A stretch of DNA of 6,962 nt from DATJXG01 sp035500455. Its GTDB lineage: Bacteria > Acidobacteriota > Terriglobia > Terriglobales > Acidobacteriaceae. Under the pieces are notes generated by a model. That model saw only the letters and a program-made list of their open reading frames with translations, was not told where the DNA came from and did not search any database. The position numbers and the translations under genes were made by a program. Shown one piece after another: positions 1 to 6,269 of the stretch. Where the stretch lies: assembly GCA_035500455.1 (NCBI GenBank), contig DATJXG010000060.1:1-6962 (forward strand), given 5' to 3'. Each line of letters starts with the position of its first letter. Position 1 is the stretch's first letter.

Positions 1-279
1 CACATCCGGCTGAAAGTCGATAAGCAGTTCAAGAAGCTGCTCAATGCCAAGAACATGACCGGCGAGGCCGGCTTCCTGGTGGTGGAGCCGATGTGCACGC
101 ACAAAGTAACGCAGAAAGATACGATCAAGGAAGGCGTGTGCAAGGGCTTCAAGCAGACTATCTTCAAGGCCTCGATGCTCAACAAGCACGTATCGGTCAC
201 GGGCGTTTATGTAGAGGACGAAGAACATGGATGGCGGGAGATCCATCCGGTGACTTCGATTGAGGTTGCTTCTCCGTGA
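1..279 (+). CDS. Hypothetical protein, C-terminal part (5' end outside window)
   Basis: The frame is open from the first base to a TGA at 277-279 and gives 92 residues with no stop. The methionine at 55 is probably internal, because the frame is coding-like upstream of it and begins beyond the edge. The end of the protein reads HVSVTGVYVEDEEHGWREIH, followed by PVTSIEV. The pattern V-T-G-x-Y-V-x-D-x-E-H-G-W-x-E-I-H-P-V looks like the last strands of a small OB-fold-like beta barrel, and similar endings occur in uncharacterised secreted or periplasmic bacterial proteins. The fold is inferred from memory of such tails, not demonstrated. The visible part has two cysteines (in EPMCTHK and EGVCKGF) that could pair. 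It converges with the esterase gene on the other strand. Function is unknown; the reading frame itself is secure. Confidence 0.7.
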   Translation, partial: HIRLKVDKQFKKLLNAKNMTGEAGFLVVEPMCTHKVTQKDTIKEGVCKGFKQTIFKASMLNKHVSVTGVYVEDEEHGWREIHPVTSIEVASP

Positions 280-335
280 GAGGAACCGGGCCCTTTTGCC
301 ATCTGGTTTCTTGCTGCTGCACGCGAAAACCTGAA

Positions 336-377
336 AACGCCGAGAGCGCGGAGAACATCCGCCGAGGCCGCTGAGGA
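336..377 (+). repeat. Dispersed repeat, family B, copy 1
   Basis: This stretch is built from degenerate CGCNGAG units (CGCCGAG, CGCGGAG, CGCCGAG, CGCTGAG) in the convergent gap between two stop codons. It aligns over about 40 nt with the reverse complement of 6067-6110: both have GCCGAG, then CGC(A/G)GAG, then AAC, then CGCCGAGGCCGC, then GAG, with a one-base gap. I see no coding potential. Such units are familiar as intergenic repeats in several soil bacterial genomes; what they do is not known to me. Confidence 0.6.
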
Positions 378-394
378 TAGGTTTCTGTTAACTG

Positions 395-416
395 GCGGGC
401 GGGACGCCGGTGCTAC
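395..416 (-). repeat. GC-rich hairpin repeat, family A, degenerate copy
   Basis: This copy matches the 22-nt repeat at 1279-1300 in 20 of 22 positions (differences at 397 and 411). One difference mispairs the hairpin stem and the other leaves a G-T wobble at its base, so the fold is weaker here. It lies one base beyond the stop codon of the esterase, in the same orientation relative to that gene as the copy behind the pump gene. Confidence 0.65.
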
Positions 417-417
417 G

Positions 418-1128
418 CTAGAAAAACTTTACCGCCATCTGCTGCCACCACGGCCAGTCGTGGGCGGCGTTGTTACCCCAAACGTCGAGCCAGTGGGGGA
501 TGGCTTTGCTGTTCAGGATGTTCGAGAGCCGCAGATTTTCGCTAAGGCAGATATCTTGTTCGCCGGTGCCGAGGACAATTCTTATCTGGCGGAAGCGGTC
601 GAGATAGCGGTCGTCGTTGAGGTTGGGTAGAAAGTCGGGTGGGCAGTTGAAGTAGCAGTCGTCATCGTAATAGCCGTCGAGGAATTGGTGAACGTCGAAG
701 GCACCGCCCATGCTCACGCACTGGCTCACCAGTTCCGGGTGTTTTAGAGAAAAATTTACAGCGTGGTATCCGCCAAAGCTGCAGCCGGTGAGGGCCACCT
801 GCGGAGATTGGTTGCGGCCGTAGATGAGCGGCAGCAGTTCGTGCAGCAGGTAGCCTTCGTACTGCAGGTGGCGCAGCACGCGGGCGCGGGGATGGATGCT
901 CTTGTTGTACCAGCTCTCCTTGTCCACGCTATCGGCGCAGAAGACCTGTAATTCTCCGCGCTCGATCTTCGGCGCGAGGGCGGCGATCATGCCGCGGTCT
1001 TCGTAGTCGAAGAAGCGGCCCATGGACGTGGGGAAAACCAGCAGCGGCAGACCGCCGTGGCCAAAGAGCAGGAATTCCATCTCCCGGCCAAGTTCCCAGC
1101 TGTAAGTTTTGACGTATTCGCGATTCAT
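418..1128 (-). CDS. Putative esterase, alpha/beta-hydrolase fold (COG4947-like)
   Basis: The 236-residue product has the layout of the putative esterase family (esterase D / PHB-depolymerase-like alpha/beta hydrolases). The nucleophile elbow is GCSFGG at residues 115-120, with Ser117 as the likely catalytic serine. A strand ending in VLGTGEQD supplies the probable acid Asp192. The late motif AAHDWPWW (221-228) supplies His223; a His-Asp-Trp pair followed by Trp is typical of this family. The N-terminus (EFLLFGHGGLPLLVFPTSMG) matches the first strands, where the oxyanion-hole loop lies. There is no signal peptide, so a cytoplasmic enzyme is expected. The substrate cannot be read from sequence. 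The ATG at 1126-1128 fits the family's usual length, but no clear Shine-Dalgarno precedes it. It follows the efflux operon on the same strand after 180 bp and probably has its own promoter. Confidence 0.88.
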   Translation of the reverse strand: MNREYVKTYSWELGREMEFLLFGHGGLPLLVFPTSMGRFFDYEDRGMIAALAPKIERGELQVFCADSVDKESWYNKSIHPRARVLRHLQYEGYLLHELLPLIYGRNQSPQVALTGCSFGGYHAVNFSLKHPELVSQCVSMGGAFDVHQFLDGYYDDDCYFNCPPDFLPNLNDDRYLDRFRQIRIVLGTGEQDICLSENLRLSNILNSKAIPHWLDVWGNNAAHDWPWWQQMAVKFF

Positions 1129-1162
1129 CGGGTGGGACTATCTTACTGTAGCGCGGGGTTCC

Positions 1163-1184
1163 GTAGCGCCGGCGTCCCGCCGGC
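1163..1184 (+). repeat. GC-rich hairpin repeat, family A, inverted copy
   Basis: This 22-nt stretch is the exact reverse complement of 1279-1300. Its core can fold as GCCGGCG-TCC-CGCCGGC, a perfect 7-bp stem with a 3-nt loop (1168-1184). A shorter start of the same unit (GTAGCGC) occurs 15 bp earlier at 1148. It lies 35 bp upstream of the esterase start codon, so it may sit within that gene's promoter or leader. Confidence 0.8.
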
Positions 1185-1278
1185 TGCTGCAAGGAGATGA
1201 GAGGGCGGTCGCGCGTTGCCACAGGCGCTAAAACGCAGCATTCTAAAGTTCTTTCGCAGACTGCCCGCGGGAAGCGAT

Positions 1279-1300
1279 GCCGGCGGGACGCCGGCGCTAC
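1279..1300 (-). repeat. GC-rich hairpin repeat, family A, behind the pump gene
   Basis: The core GCCGGCGGGACGCCGGC (1279-1295) forms a perfect 7-bp stem around a GGA loop. It sits 8 bp beyond the stop codon of the RND pump gene. No T-tract follows on the minus strand, so it is not a classical intrinsic terminator, though the hairpin could protect the mRNA 3' end. With 1163-1184 it makes a perfect 22-nt inverted repeat around a 94-bp centre. Confidence 0.8.
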
Positions 1301-1308
1301 CTTCGCGA

Positions 1309-4300
1309 TTATCCACGCTCGATCTTGGCGCCGCCCTTTTCGCGCCAGCCTTCGATGATCAGGTAGAGAACCGGAATGAAGAACAGATTCAGCACCGTGG
1401 ACATAATCATGCCGCCGAAAACCGTAGTTCCCACAGAATGGCGGCCATTTTCACCCGCGCCGGTGGCCGCCACCAGCGGAACCACTCCGAGGATGAAGGC
1501 GAACGAAGTCATCAGAATGGGGCGCAGGCGAATTCTGGCGGCTTCAACCGTGGCCTCAATCAATGGCAGGCCGCGCTCGCGCAGTTGCTCGGCGAATTCC
1601 ACGATCAAAATGGCATTCTTGCTGGAGAGGCCTACCAGCATGACCAGCCCGATCTGGCAATACACATCGTTTTGCAAGCCGCGGAGGCTCTGTGCTCCCA
1701 GCGCTCCCAGCAGCGCCATGGGCACGGCTAACAGCACGATGAAGGGCAGAACGAAACTTTCGTACTGGGCCGAGAGCGTGAGGTACACCACCAGCGTTCC
1801 CAGGGCGAACAGTATCAGCGAGGTGCTTCCGGAAGCCAGTTCCTCCAGCGAGAGACCGGTCCACTCGTAGCTGAAGCCCTGGGGCAAAACTTTCTGGCTC
1901 AGGTTTTCCATGGTGGTGATGGCCTGGCCTGAGCTGTAACCGGGCGCGGCCGAGCCGTCGATCTCTGCGGAACGGAAAAGGTTGTAGTGGCTGATCACCT
2001 GGGGAGTCGTAGTCTGGGTGATCGTGATCAGGTTGTCCAGCGGCACCATGCCGCCGTTGTCAGAGCGTACGTAAAACTGCTTGATGTCTTTTGCCTGCGA
2101 GCGGAATTTCTGGTCGGCCTGGATATAAACGCGGTAGGACCTGTTGTTGAAATCGAAATCGTTCACATAAGCCGAGCCCATGTACACGCCCAAAGTGTCG
2201 GTGATCTGCTGCAAGGGGATGTGCAGGCTCTTGGCTTTCTCGCGGTCGATGGTAACCAGATACTGAGGATCGTTGGCGGTGTAGCTCGTGAACAGTCCGG
2301 CCAGATCCTTTTGCTGGGTGTTGCCCTGGCGGATCAGGTTGTTGGCGACGCCGGCAAGTTCCTCGAGGGAGTGCCCGCCCTGGTCCTGTAGTTCGTAGGC
2401 GAAGCCGCCGAACTGCCCCAGGCCCTGCACCGGTGGCGGAGGAAAGGGCAGAACCAGCGCGCCCGTGATCCCCAGCAACGGCCCACGGACGCGGTTCACA
2501 ATCGCAGCTACGGTATGCTCCTCGCCTTTGCGTTTGGAGTAAGGCCGCAGGGACGCAAAAACGATTCCCTTGTTGGCGGCGTTGCCCGAGAAGCTGAAGC
2601 CATCTACTGCGAAGACGCTTTGCACTTCATGCTGCTGGCGCAGGATCGCGTTGACCTGCTCGCCGATGGCGCGCGTGTACTGCAGGGAAGCACCCGCCGG
2701 GGCCTGAATCAGGATGAGAAAGTAGCCCTGGTCTTCATTGGGCACGAAACCTTTAGGGACGCGCTGGAAGACAAGATACGTGAGCCCCAGGCCCAGCAGA
2801 AACAAAATGACCGCCACCACGCGGAAGCGCAAAAAGCCGCTCAGGGCATGGCGATATCCATTGATCGTGCCGGCAATCACCCGGTCAACCTGGCGGAAGA
2901 GCCAGCCCTTGCCACCATGTTGCTTGCCCAGCAGAAGCGCCGCCAACGCGGGAGTGAGCGTCAGGGCGTTGAATGCGGAAATGGTAATCGAGAAGGCGAT
3001 CGTCAGAGCGAACTGGCGAAACAGAATGCCGGTGGTGCCAGGGAAGAAAGCGACCGGCACGAACACCGCCACCAGAACCAGCGAAGTGGCAATGACCGCG
3101 CCCGCCACTTCCCTCATGGCTGCGGAGGCAGCTTTTCTGGGATCGGTTTCGCCTTCCTGCAAGTGGCGCTCGATGTTTTCGATCACCACGATGGCGTCAT
3201 CCACCACCAGTCCCGTGGCCAGGGTGATGCCAAATAACGTCAGGGTGTTGATAGAGAAGCCCAGCAGCTTGACAAAGGCAAAGGTCCCGATCAGCGAGAC
3301 CGGGATCGTCACCGAGGGAATCACCGTGCTGCGCCAATCCTCGAGAAAAATGAAAATCACCAGAATCACCAGCACAATGGCCGTGCCCAGCGTGTAAACC
3401 ACGTCGCGGATCGACTCGCCGACCGCATCCGTGGTGTCGAAGGCGAGGTGATATTCCATGCCGGGCGGGAAACGCTTGGAAAGGCGCTCGAGTTCGGCAA
3501 TCGCCAGGCGGTCCACCTCGAGGGCATTGGCGTTGGAGAGTTGCGTGACGCCAATGCCGACGGCGTCCTGACCATTGAATTGCAGCATGGAGCCGTAGTC
3601 TTCCGCGCCCAGTTCGGCGCGGCCCACATCCTTGAGGCGCACCAGCGTGCCGTCGGCGTTGGTTTTGAGGATGATGTTCTCAAACTGTGCCGGTTCAGTG
3701 AGCCGGCCGACAGCGCGAACGCTGATCTGGAAGGCTTGCCCCGCCTGGATCGGCGGCTGGCCCACCTGGCCGGCGGCGACGTCCACGTTTTGCTCCTGAA
3801 GCGCGCTTACCGCGTCGGAGGCGGTGAGGCCGCGGCTGGCCATGCGCTCGGGATCGAGCCACAGCCGCATCGAGAACTTGCGCTCGCCGAAGATGTTTAC
3901 GTCGGATACGCCGGGCACGCGCTTCAAGGCATCGCGCACGTAAACGTCCAGGTAATTGCTCATGAAGAGTGGATCGTAGCGTCCGTTGGAATAGACGGCC
4001 GCGCCGAAGACGAAGTTGCTGGAGGTCTTGGCGATGGTCACGCCGGTGGCCTTCACCGCGTTGGGCAGGCGTCCCTGGGCGGTGTTGACCCGGTTCTGGA
4101 CGTCCACCTCGGCGAGGTCGGGATTGCGGGTCAAATCGAAGGTGGCAATGATTGAGCTGACTCCGTTGTTGCTGCTGGAGGAACTCATGTACTTCATCCC
4201 CTCGGCGCCGTTGATCTGTTCCTCCAGGGGGATGGTGACCGCGGTTTCGACCGTCTGGGCGCTCGCCCCGATGTAAGCACTGGTAACGGAAATCTGCGGC

Positions 4301-4422
4301 GGCGCAAGAGTGGGAAATTGCGCGATGGGCAGGGTGGGAATAACAACGGCGCCCGCCAGAATGATCAGCAGGGCGCAGACAGTGGCAAAGACCGGCCTTC
4401 GGATGAAGAAGTCAACAAACAT
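1309..4422 (-). CDS. RND efflux pump, inner-membrane permease (HAE1 / AcrB-MexB type)
   Basis: The 1037-residue product is a full-length proton-driven RND exporter, the inner-membrane engine of a tripartite efflux complex. The start MFVDFFIRRPVFATV is the standard N-terminus with the first membrane helix; the frame runs 12 codons further to a TTG, but the ATG at 4420-4422 fits the family. The fourth helix carries GLVVDDAIVVIENIERH, with the proton-relay pair Asp408/Asp409 (AcrB Asp407/408). Later GLSSKNAILIVEFAEQL holds Lys935 (AcrB Lys940). Two large periplasmic loops lie at about 30-340 and 560-870, and the second contains a VDGFSFSG segment near the switch-loop position. The protein appears intact and functional. 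HAE1 pumps export hydrophobic and amphiphilic compounds; the actual substrate is not readable. It lies 65 bp behind the adaptor gene, almost certainly in one transcript. The Shine-Dalgarno is weak (CAGG just before the ATG), so translation may depend partly on the upstream gene. Confidence 0.96.
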   Translation of the reverse strand: MFVDFFIRRPVFATVCALLIILAGAVVIPTLPIAQFPTLAPPQISVTSAYIGASAQTVETAVTIPLEEQINGAEGMKYMSSSSSNNGVSSIIATFDLTRNPDLAEVDVQNRVNTAQGRLPNAVKATGVTIAKTSSNFVFGAAVYSNGRYDPLFMSNYLDVYVRDALKRVPGVSDVNIFGERKFSMRLWLDPERMASRGLTASDAVSALQEQNVDVAAGQVGQPPIQAGQAFQISVRAVGRLTEPAQFENIILKTNADGTLVRLKDVGRAELGAEDYGSMLQFNGQDAVGIGVTQLSNANALEVDRLAIAELERLSKRFPPGMEYHLAFDTTDAVGESIRDVVYTLGTAIVLVILVIFIFLEDWRSTVIPSVTIPVSLIGTFAFVKLLGFSINTLTLFGITLATGLVVDDAIVVIENIERHLQEGETDPRKAASAAMREVAGAVIATSLVLVAVFVPVAFFPGTTGILFRQFALTIAFSITISAFNALTLTPALAALLLGKQHGGKGWLFRQVDRVIAGTINGYRHALSGFLRFRVVAVILFLLGLGLTYLVFQRVPKGFVPNEDQGYFLILIQAPAGASLQYTRAIGEQVNAILRQQHEVQSVFAVDGFSFSGNAANKGIVFASLRPYSKRKGEEHTVAAIVNRVRGPLLGITGALVLPFPPPPVQGLGQFGGFAYELQDQGGHSLEELAGVANNLIRQGNTQQKDLAGLFTSYTANDPQYLVTIDREKAKSLHIPLQQITDTLGVYMGSAYVNDFDFNNRSYRVYIQADQKFRSQAKDIKQFYVRSDNGGMVPLDNLITITQTTTPQVISHYNLFRSAEIDGSAAPGYSSGQAITTMENLSQKVLPQGFSYEWTGLSLEELASGSTSLILFALGTLVVYLTLSAQYESFVLPFIVLLAVPMALLGALGAQSLRGLQNDVYCQIGLVMLVGLSSKNAILIVEFAEQLRERGLPLIEATVEAARIRLRPILMTSFAFILGVVPLVAATGAGENGRHSVGTTVFGGMIMSTVLNLFFIPVLYLIIEGWREKGGAKIERG

Positions 4423-4487
4423 GAGCCTGAAAACTAAACGCCGGCGTTCCGCGGCCAACGCAAGGCCTTGGCGCTCGGCGCTCCGTC

Positions 4488-5615
4488 TTACCCTTGGGGT
4501 GCAATCGGTACGCCATCGACCAGAAACTGGGTGCCTGAGACAACCACCTTTTCGCCGGCCTTGAGGCCGCTGAGGACGACGTAGTTATTCCCAATCGTGT
4601 CGCCCAACTGCAGCGCTCTCTGATGAGCCACAAGCTGCCCCTTGTTCTCTTCCGCCACGAAGACAAAGAACTGTCCGCCGATGCGCGAGACCGCCAGGAC
4701 CGGAACTACCGGCCCCTCGTGGCTGCCCCAGACGATGCGGGCGCGGGCAAATTGCAGGTTGCGCAGCGCATCGTTGCGGTTGGCGATCCTGGCTTTCACC
4801 AAAATCGTCTGGGTGGTGTTATCCACCTGTGGAGAGATGAAGTCTGCCCGGCTTTGCGCCACCGGGTTGCCCGACGCGTCCACGATCTGCACCGGAAGGC
4901 CCATCTTGATCTGCGCCGACCGATCCACGGGAATATAAACGTAGGCTTCCAGGCTGCCGGGCTTGTCCACCGTAGTCAGCAGGGTTGAAGTCGTCACCCG
5001 GTCTCCCACGCGCACCGGGATATCTCCCACGATGCCGCTGCCGGGTGCGGTCACCTTGTAGTAGTGGAGCTGTACCGTTTCCTGGCGGACCTGCGCTTCC
5101 AGCGCCTGCAGTTGAGCCTGGGCGCCATCAAGATTGGCCTTGGCCTGGTCGAGGTCCTGCTTGCTGGCGACACCTGATTGATAGAGGGCATTGGTGCGGT
5201 TGAACTGCTGCTGGTCCCACTCCAGTTCAGCACGCTTGGCGGTAAGCGTGTCTTGCTGTGTTTTGAGCGCTGCCTGCTGGTGGGCAGGGTCAATCTGCAT
5301 GAGGGGAGCGCCCGGAGCGACATGATCGCCGGAGTGCACGTATATCTGGACAATCTGCCCCTCTACTTGCGGCATGATCACCGCCGAGTCACGCGACTTC
5401 AGCGTGGCCACATATTCGGTGGTGTCATTGATGGGTACTGACTGGATGACTTGCACCTTCACGGGCACGGCGCGAGGCCCCTGGGCCTGCGCCGCCTTCT
5501 GCGCGCCGCCACCGCACGAGACGGTCAGACTCGCCAGAGAAACCGCTGCCAGCAGCGCCGCGGACATTCTTGCTGCCCGGCGGCTACCTGGTTTCTGAGA
5601 GTTGTTGGACTGCAT
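4488..5615 (-). CDS. RND efflux periplasmic adaptor lipoprotein (membrane fusion protein)
   Basis: The 375-residue product bridges an RND pump and an outer-membrane channel. With the ATG at 5613-5615, the N-terminus has a charged region (RRAAR), a hydrophobic stretch and TVSC, giving a lipoprotein signal with lipidated Cys34. Then come the first lipoyl half (about 80-109, with EGQIVQIYVHSGDHVAPG), an alpha-helical coiled-coil hairpin rich in Gln, Ala and Leu (about 112-183), the second lipoyl half (KVTAPGSGIVGDIPVRVGDR, 187-206), a beta-barrel (about 220-300) and the membrane-proximal domain ending LKAGEKVVVSGTQFLVDGVP. This is the AcrA/MexA order. In-frame starts exist upstream (ATG at 5663, GTG at 5696), but they place a long charged tail before the signal peptide, and none of the three has a convincing Shine-Dalgarno sequence. 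It is the first gene of the operon, before the pump. Confidence 0.93.
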   Translation of the reverse strand: MQSNNSQKPGSRRAARMSAALLAAVSLASLTVSCGGGAQKAAQAQGPRAVPVKVQVIQSVPINDTTEYVATLKSRDSAVIMPQVEGQIVQIYVHSGDHVAPGAPLMQIDPAHQQAALKTQQDTLTAKRAELEWDQQQFNRTNALYQSGVASKQDLDQAKANLDGAQAQLQALEAQVRQETVQLHYYKVTAPGSGIVGDIPVRVGDRVTTSTLLTTVDKPGSLEAYVYIPVDRSAQIKMGLPVQIVDASGNPVAQSRADFISPQVDNTTQTILVKARIANRNDALRNLQFARARIVWGSHEGPVVPVLAVSRIGGQFFVFVAEENKGQLVAHQRALQLGDTIGNNYVVLSGLKAGEKVVVSGTQFLVDGVPIAPQG

Positions 5616-5699
5616 TCCCGAGATTCGCACGTTCCCCACGCGCGCGCGACGCTGGTCAGGCATAAGGATTGAGGTCCCACGATCAGAACCCGCCACTAC

Positions 5700-5728
5700 A
5701 AACTAATGGAGACGCGCGATAGATTCAA
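5700..5728 (-). promoter_or_regulatory. Possible sigma-70-type promoter for the efflux operon
   Basis: On the minus strand TTGAAT (5728-5723) is followed after exactly 17 bp by TAGTTT (5705-5700). The -35 matches consensus in 4 of 6 positions and the -10 in only 3 of 6. It lies between the terminator-like hairpin of the preceding gene and the adaptor start, where a promoter is expected, and would give a leader of about 78 nt before the ATG at 5615. It would also exclude the GTG at 5696 as a start. Weak evidence. Confidence 0.25.
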
Positions 5729-5737
5729 GGCAGGCCG

Positions 5738-5769
5738 AAAAAGACCCAAAAGTTGCCCAGGCGGCAACT
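5738..5769 (-). terminator. Rho-independent terminator behind the small membrane-protein gene
   Basis: Read on the minus strand, AGTTGCC and GGCAACT pair perfectly over 7 bp around a 5-nt loop (5751-5769), followed by an interrupted T-rich stretch (TTT, GGGTC, TTTTT). It begins 17 bp after the stop codon at 5787 and precedes the efflux operon on the same strand. This suggests the small gene is a separate transcript. The interrupted T-tract makes termination possibly partial. Confidence 0.55.
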
Positions 5770-5786
5770 CGAGGACGAACCGGAGG

Positions 5787-5894
5787 TTAGCGCTTGGGAG
5801 CTTTGGTGAGAGCTTCCAGGCGCCGTTCTTCAGCGGCGACGGCGAAATAAAGCAGTCCGAACGCCAGAATCATCATTGCCACGACTGTGCCCAT
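5787..5894 (-). CDS. Small single-span membrane protein, 35 residues, unknown function
   Basis: The ATG at 5892-5894 is preceded on the minus strand by GAGGAG with a 6-nt spacer, the best Shine-Dalgarno in the window. The product starts MGTVVAMMILAFGLLYFAVA, one membrane helix (about residues 3-21), and ends in a charged tail with EERRLEAL and KAPKR. By the positive-inside rule the C-terminus should face the cytoplasm. The size and plan recall tiny accessory subunits such as KdpF, CcoQ or CcmD, but no matching partner gene is adjacent, so I do not assign one. The frame stays open upstream and another ATG at 6003-6005 would give 72 residues, but it lacks a ribosome site. The gene ends 171 bp before the adaptor start on the same strand, with a hairpin terminator between. 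Confidence 0.6.
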   Translation of the reverse strand: MGTVVAMMILAFGLLYFAVAAEERRLEALTKAPKR

Positions 5895-5941
5895 GATGTG
5901 CTCCTCAACCGGGATCATATGTGTGGGCGGCCGCGATGGGA

Positions 5942-5959
5942 ATGTCACTATAGTGCCAT
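5942..5959. promoter_or_regulatory. Palindrome with TATAGT core; likely promoter or operator of the small gene
   Basis: ATGTCACTATAGTGCCAT is a near-perfect palindrome: the central 10 bp (5946-5955) are exact, then one mismatched pair, then three more matching pairs. On the minus strand it contains TATAGT (5952-5947), five of six matches to a -10 box. Initiation near 5940 would give a leader of about 45 nt that includes the GAGGAG ribosome site of the small membrane-protein gene. No good -35 is seen at 16-18 bp, which would fit an activator-dependent promoter. The symmetry could be an operator, but that is inference. Confidence 0.35.
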
Positions 5960-6066
5960 CATTGGGTACTACCACGAGCGTGCCATAAGCTCCCGAAACG
6001 GCCATGGACGCGGTTTCTATCCGAATCGGGAACTGGTCCGGCTCGCTGCCGGAAGCGTCTTCCTGA

Positions 6067-6110
6067 ATCTCTGCGGCCTCGGCGTTAGTTCCTCTGCGTG
6101 CTCGGCAATC
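6067..6110 (-). repeat. Dispersed repeat, family B, copy 2
   Basis: On the minus strand it reads GATTGCCGAG, then CACGCAGAGG, AACTAA, CGCCGAGGCCGCAGAG. It aligns with copy 1 at 336-377 over about 40 nt with a few substitutions and one gap. Its first ten bases are repeated exactly, in the opposite direction, at 6163-6172. Confidence 0.6.
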
Positions 6111-6162
6111 TAAGGCTTTTTTTTGCGGTGGCGGCGGTGATGCCAGACGGAGAAAAACCCGG

Positions 6163-6193
6163 GATTGCCGAGAACGCCGAGACCTTCCCCCGC
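6163..6193 (+). repeat. Dispersed repeat, family B, shortened inverted copy
   Basis: It begins GATTGCCGAGAACGCCGAG, the same as copy 2 except that about 14 nt between the two GCCGAG units are missing, and it then diverges before a CCGCAGA stretch. With 6067-6110 it forms an inverted pair around a 52-bp centre: 6101-6110 pairs with 6163-6172, and 6078-6086 with 6173-6181. Confidence 0.5.
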
Positions 6194-6269
6194 AGAAAAA
6201 GCGACTCCATCTCTCTTGTGTTTGGGAGTCGTGGTTCTCGCTACGCCGCTCTGCTACATTGTTCTGGCC

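Larger units (their letters stand above)
5895..6269. other. Divergent intergenic region without a supported gene
   Basis: These 375 bp separate the minus-strand small gene from the plus-strand aldolase. They hold the TATAGT palindrome near the left end, then unassigned sequence (about 5960-6066), then two oppositely oriented copies of repeat family B around an 8-T run at 6117-6124. Open frames crossing it have no ribosome site and resemble nothing I know. Confidence 0.6.

Noticed and set aside
929..1222. Minus-strand open frame overlapping the esterase start in another frame
   Set aside because: Arg- and Pro-rich, no domain, and it overlaps the clearly coding esterase frame.
2515..3237. Large plus-strand open frame opposite the pump gene, and others like it at 3448-4155 and 1987-2391
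   Set aside because: They are shadows produced by the third-position GC bias of the pump gene, which has full-length family motifs on the minus strand.
4461..4470. 10-bp palindrome CAAGGCCTTG between the adaptor and pump genes
   Set aside because: The symmetry does not extend beyond 10 bp and it lies inside an operon; in GC-rich DNA this is likely chance.
5706..6113. Plus-strand open frame of 135 codons
   Set aside because: It runs antisense to the small membrane-protein gene and its terminator, has no ribosome site, and its product looks like random translation.
6117..6124. Run of eight T as a plus-strand terminator
   Set aside because: No stable hairpin lies directly before it and no plus-strand gene ends upstream.
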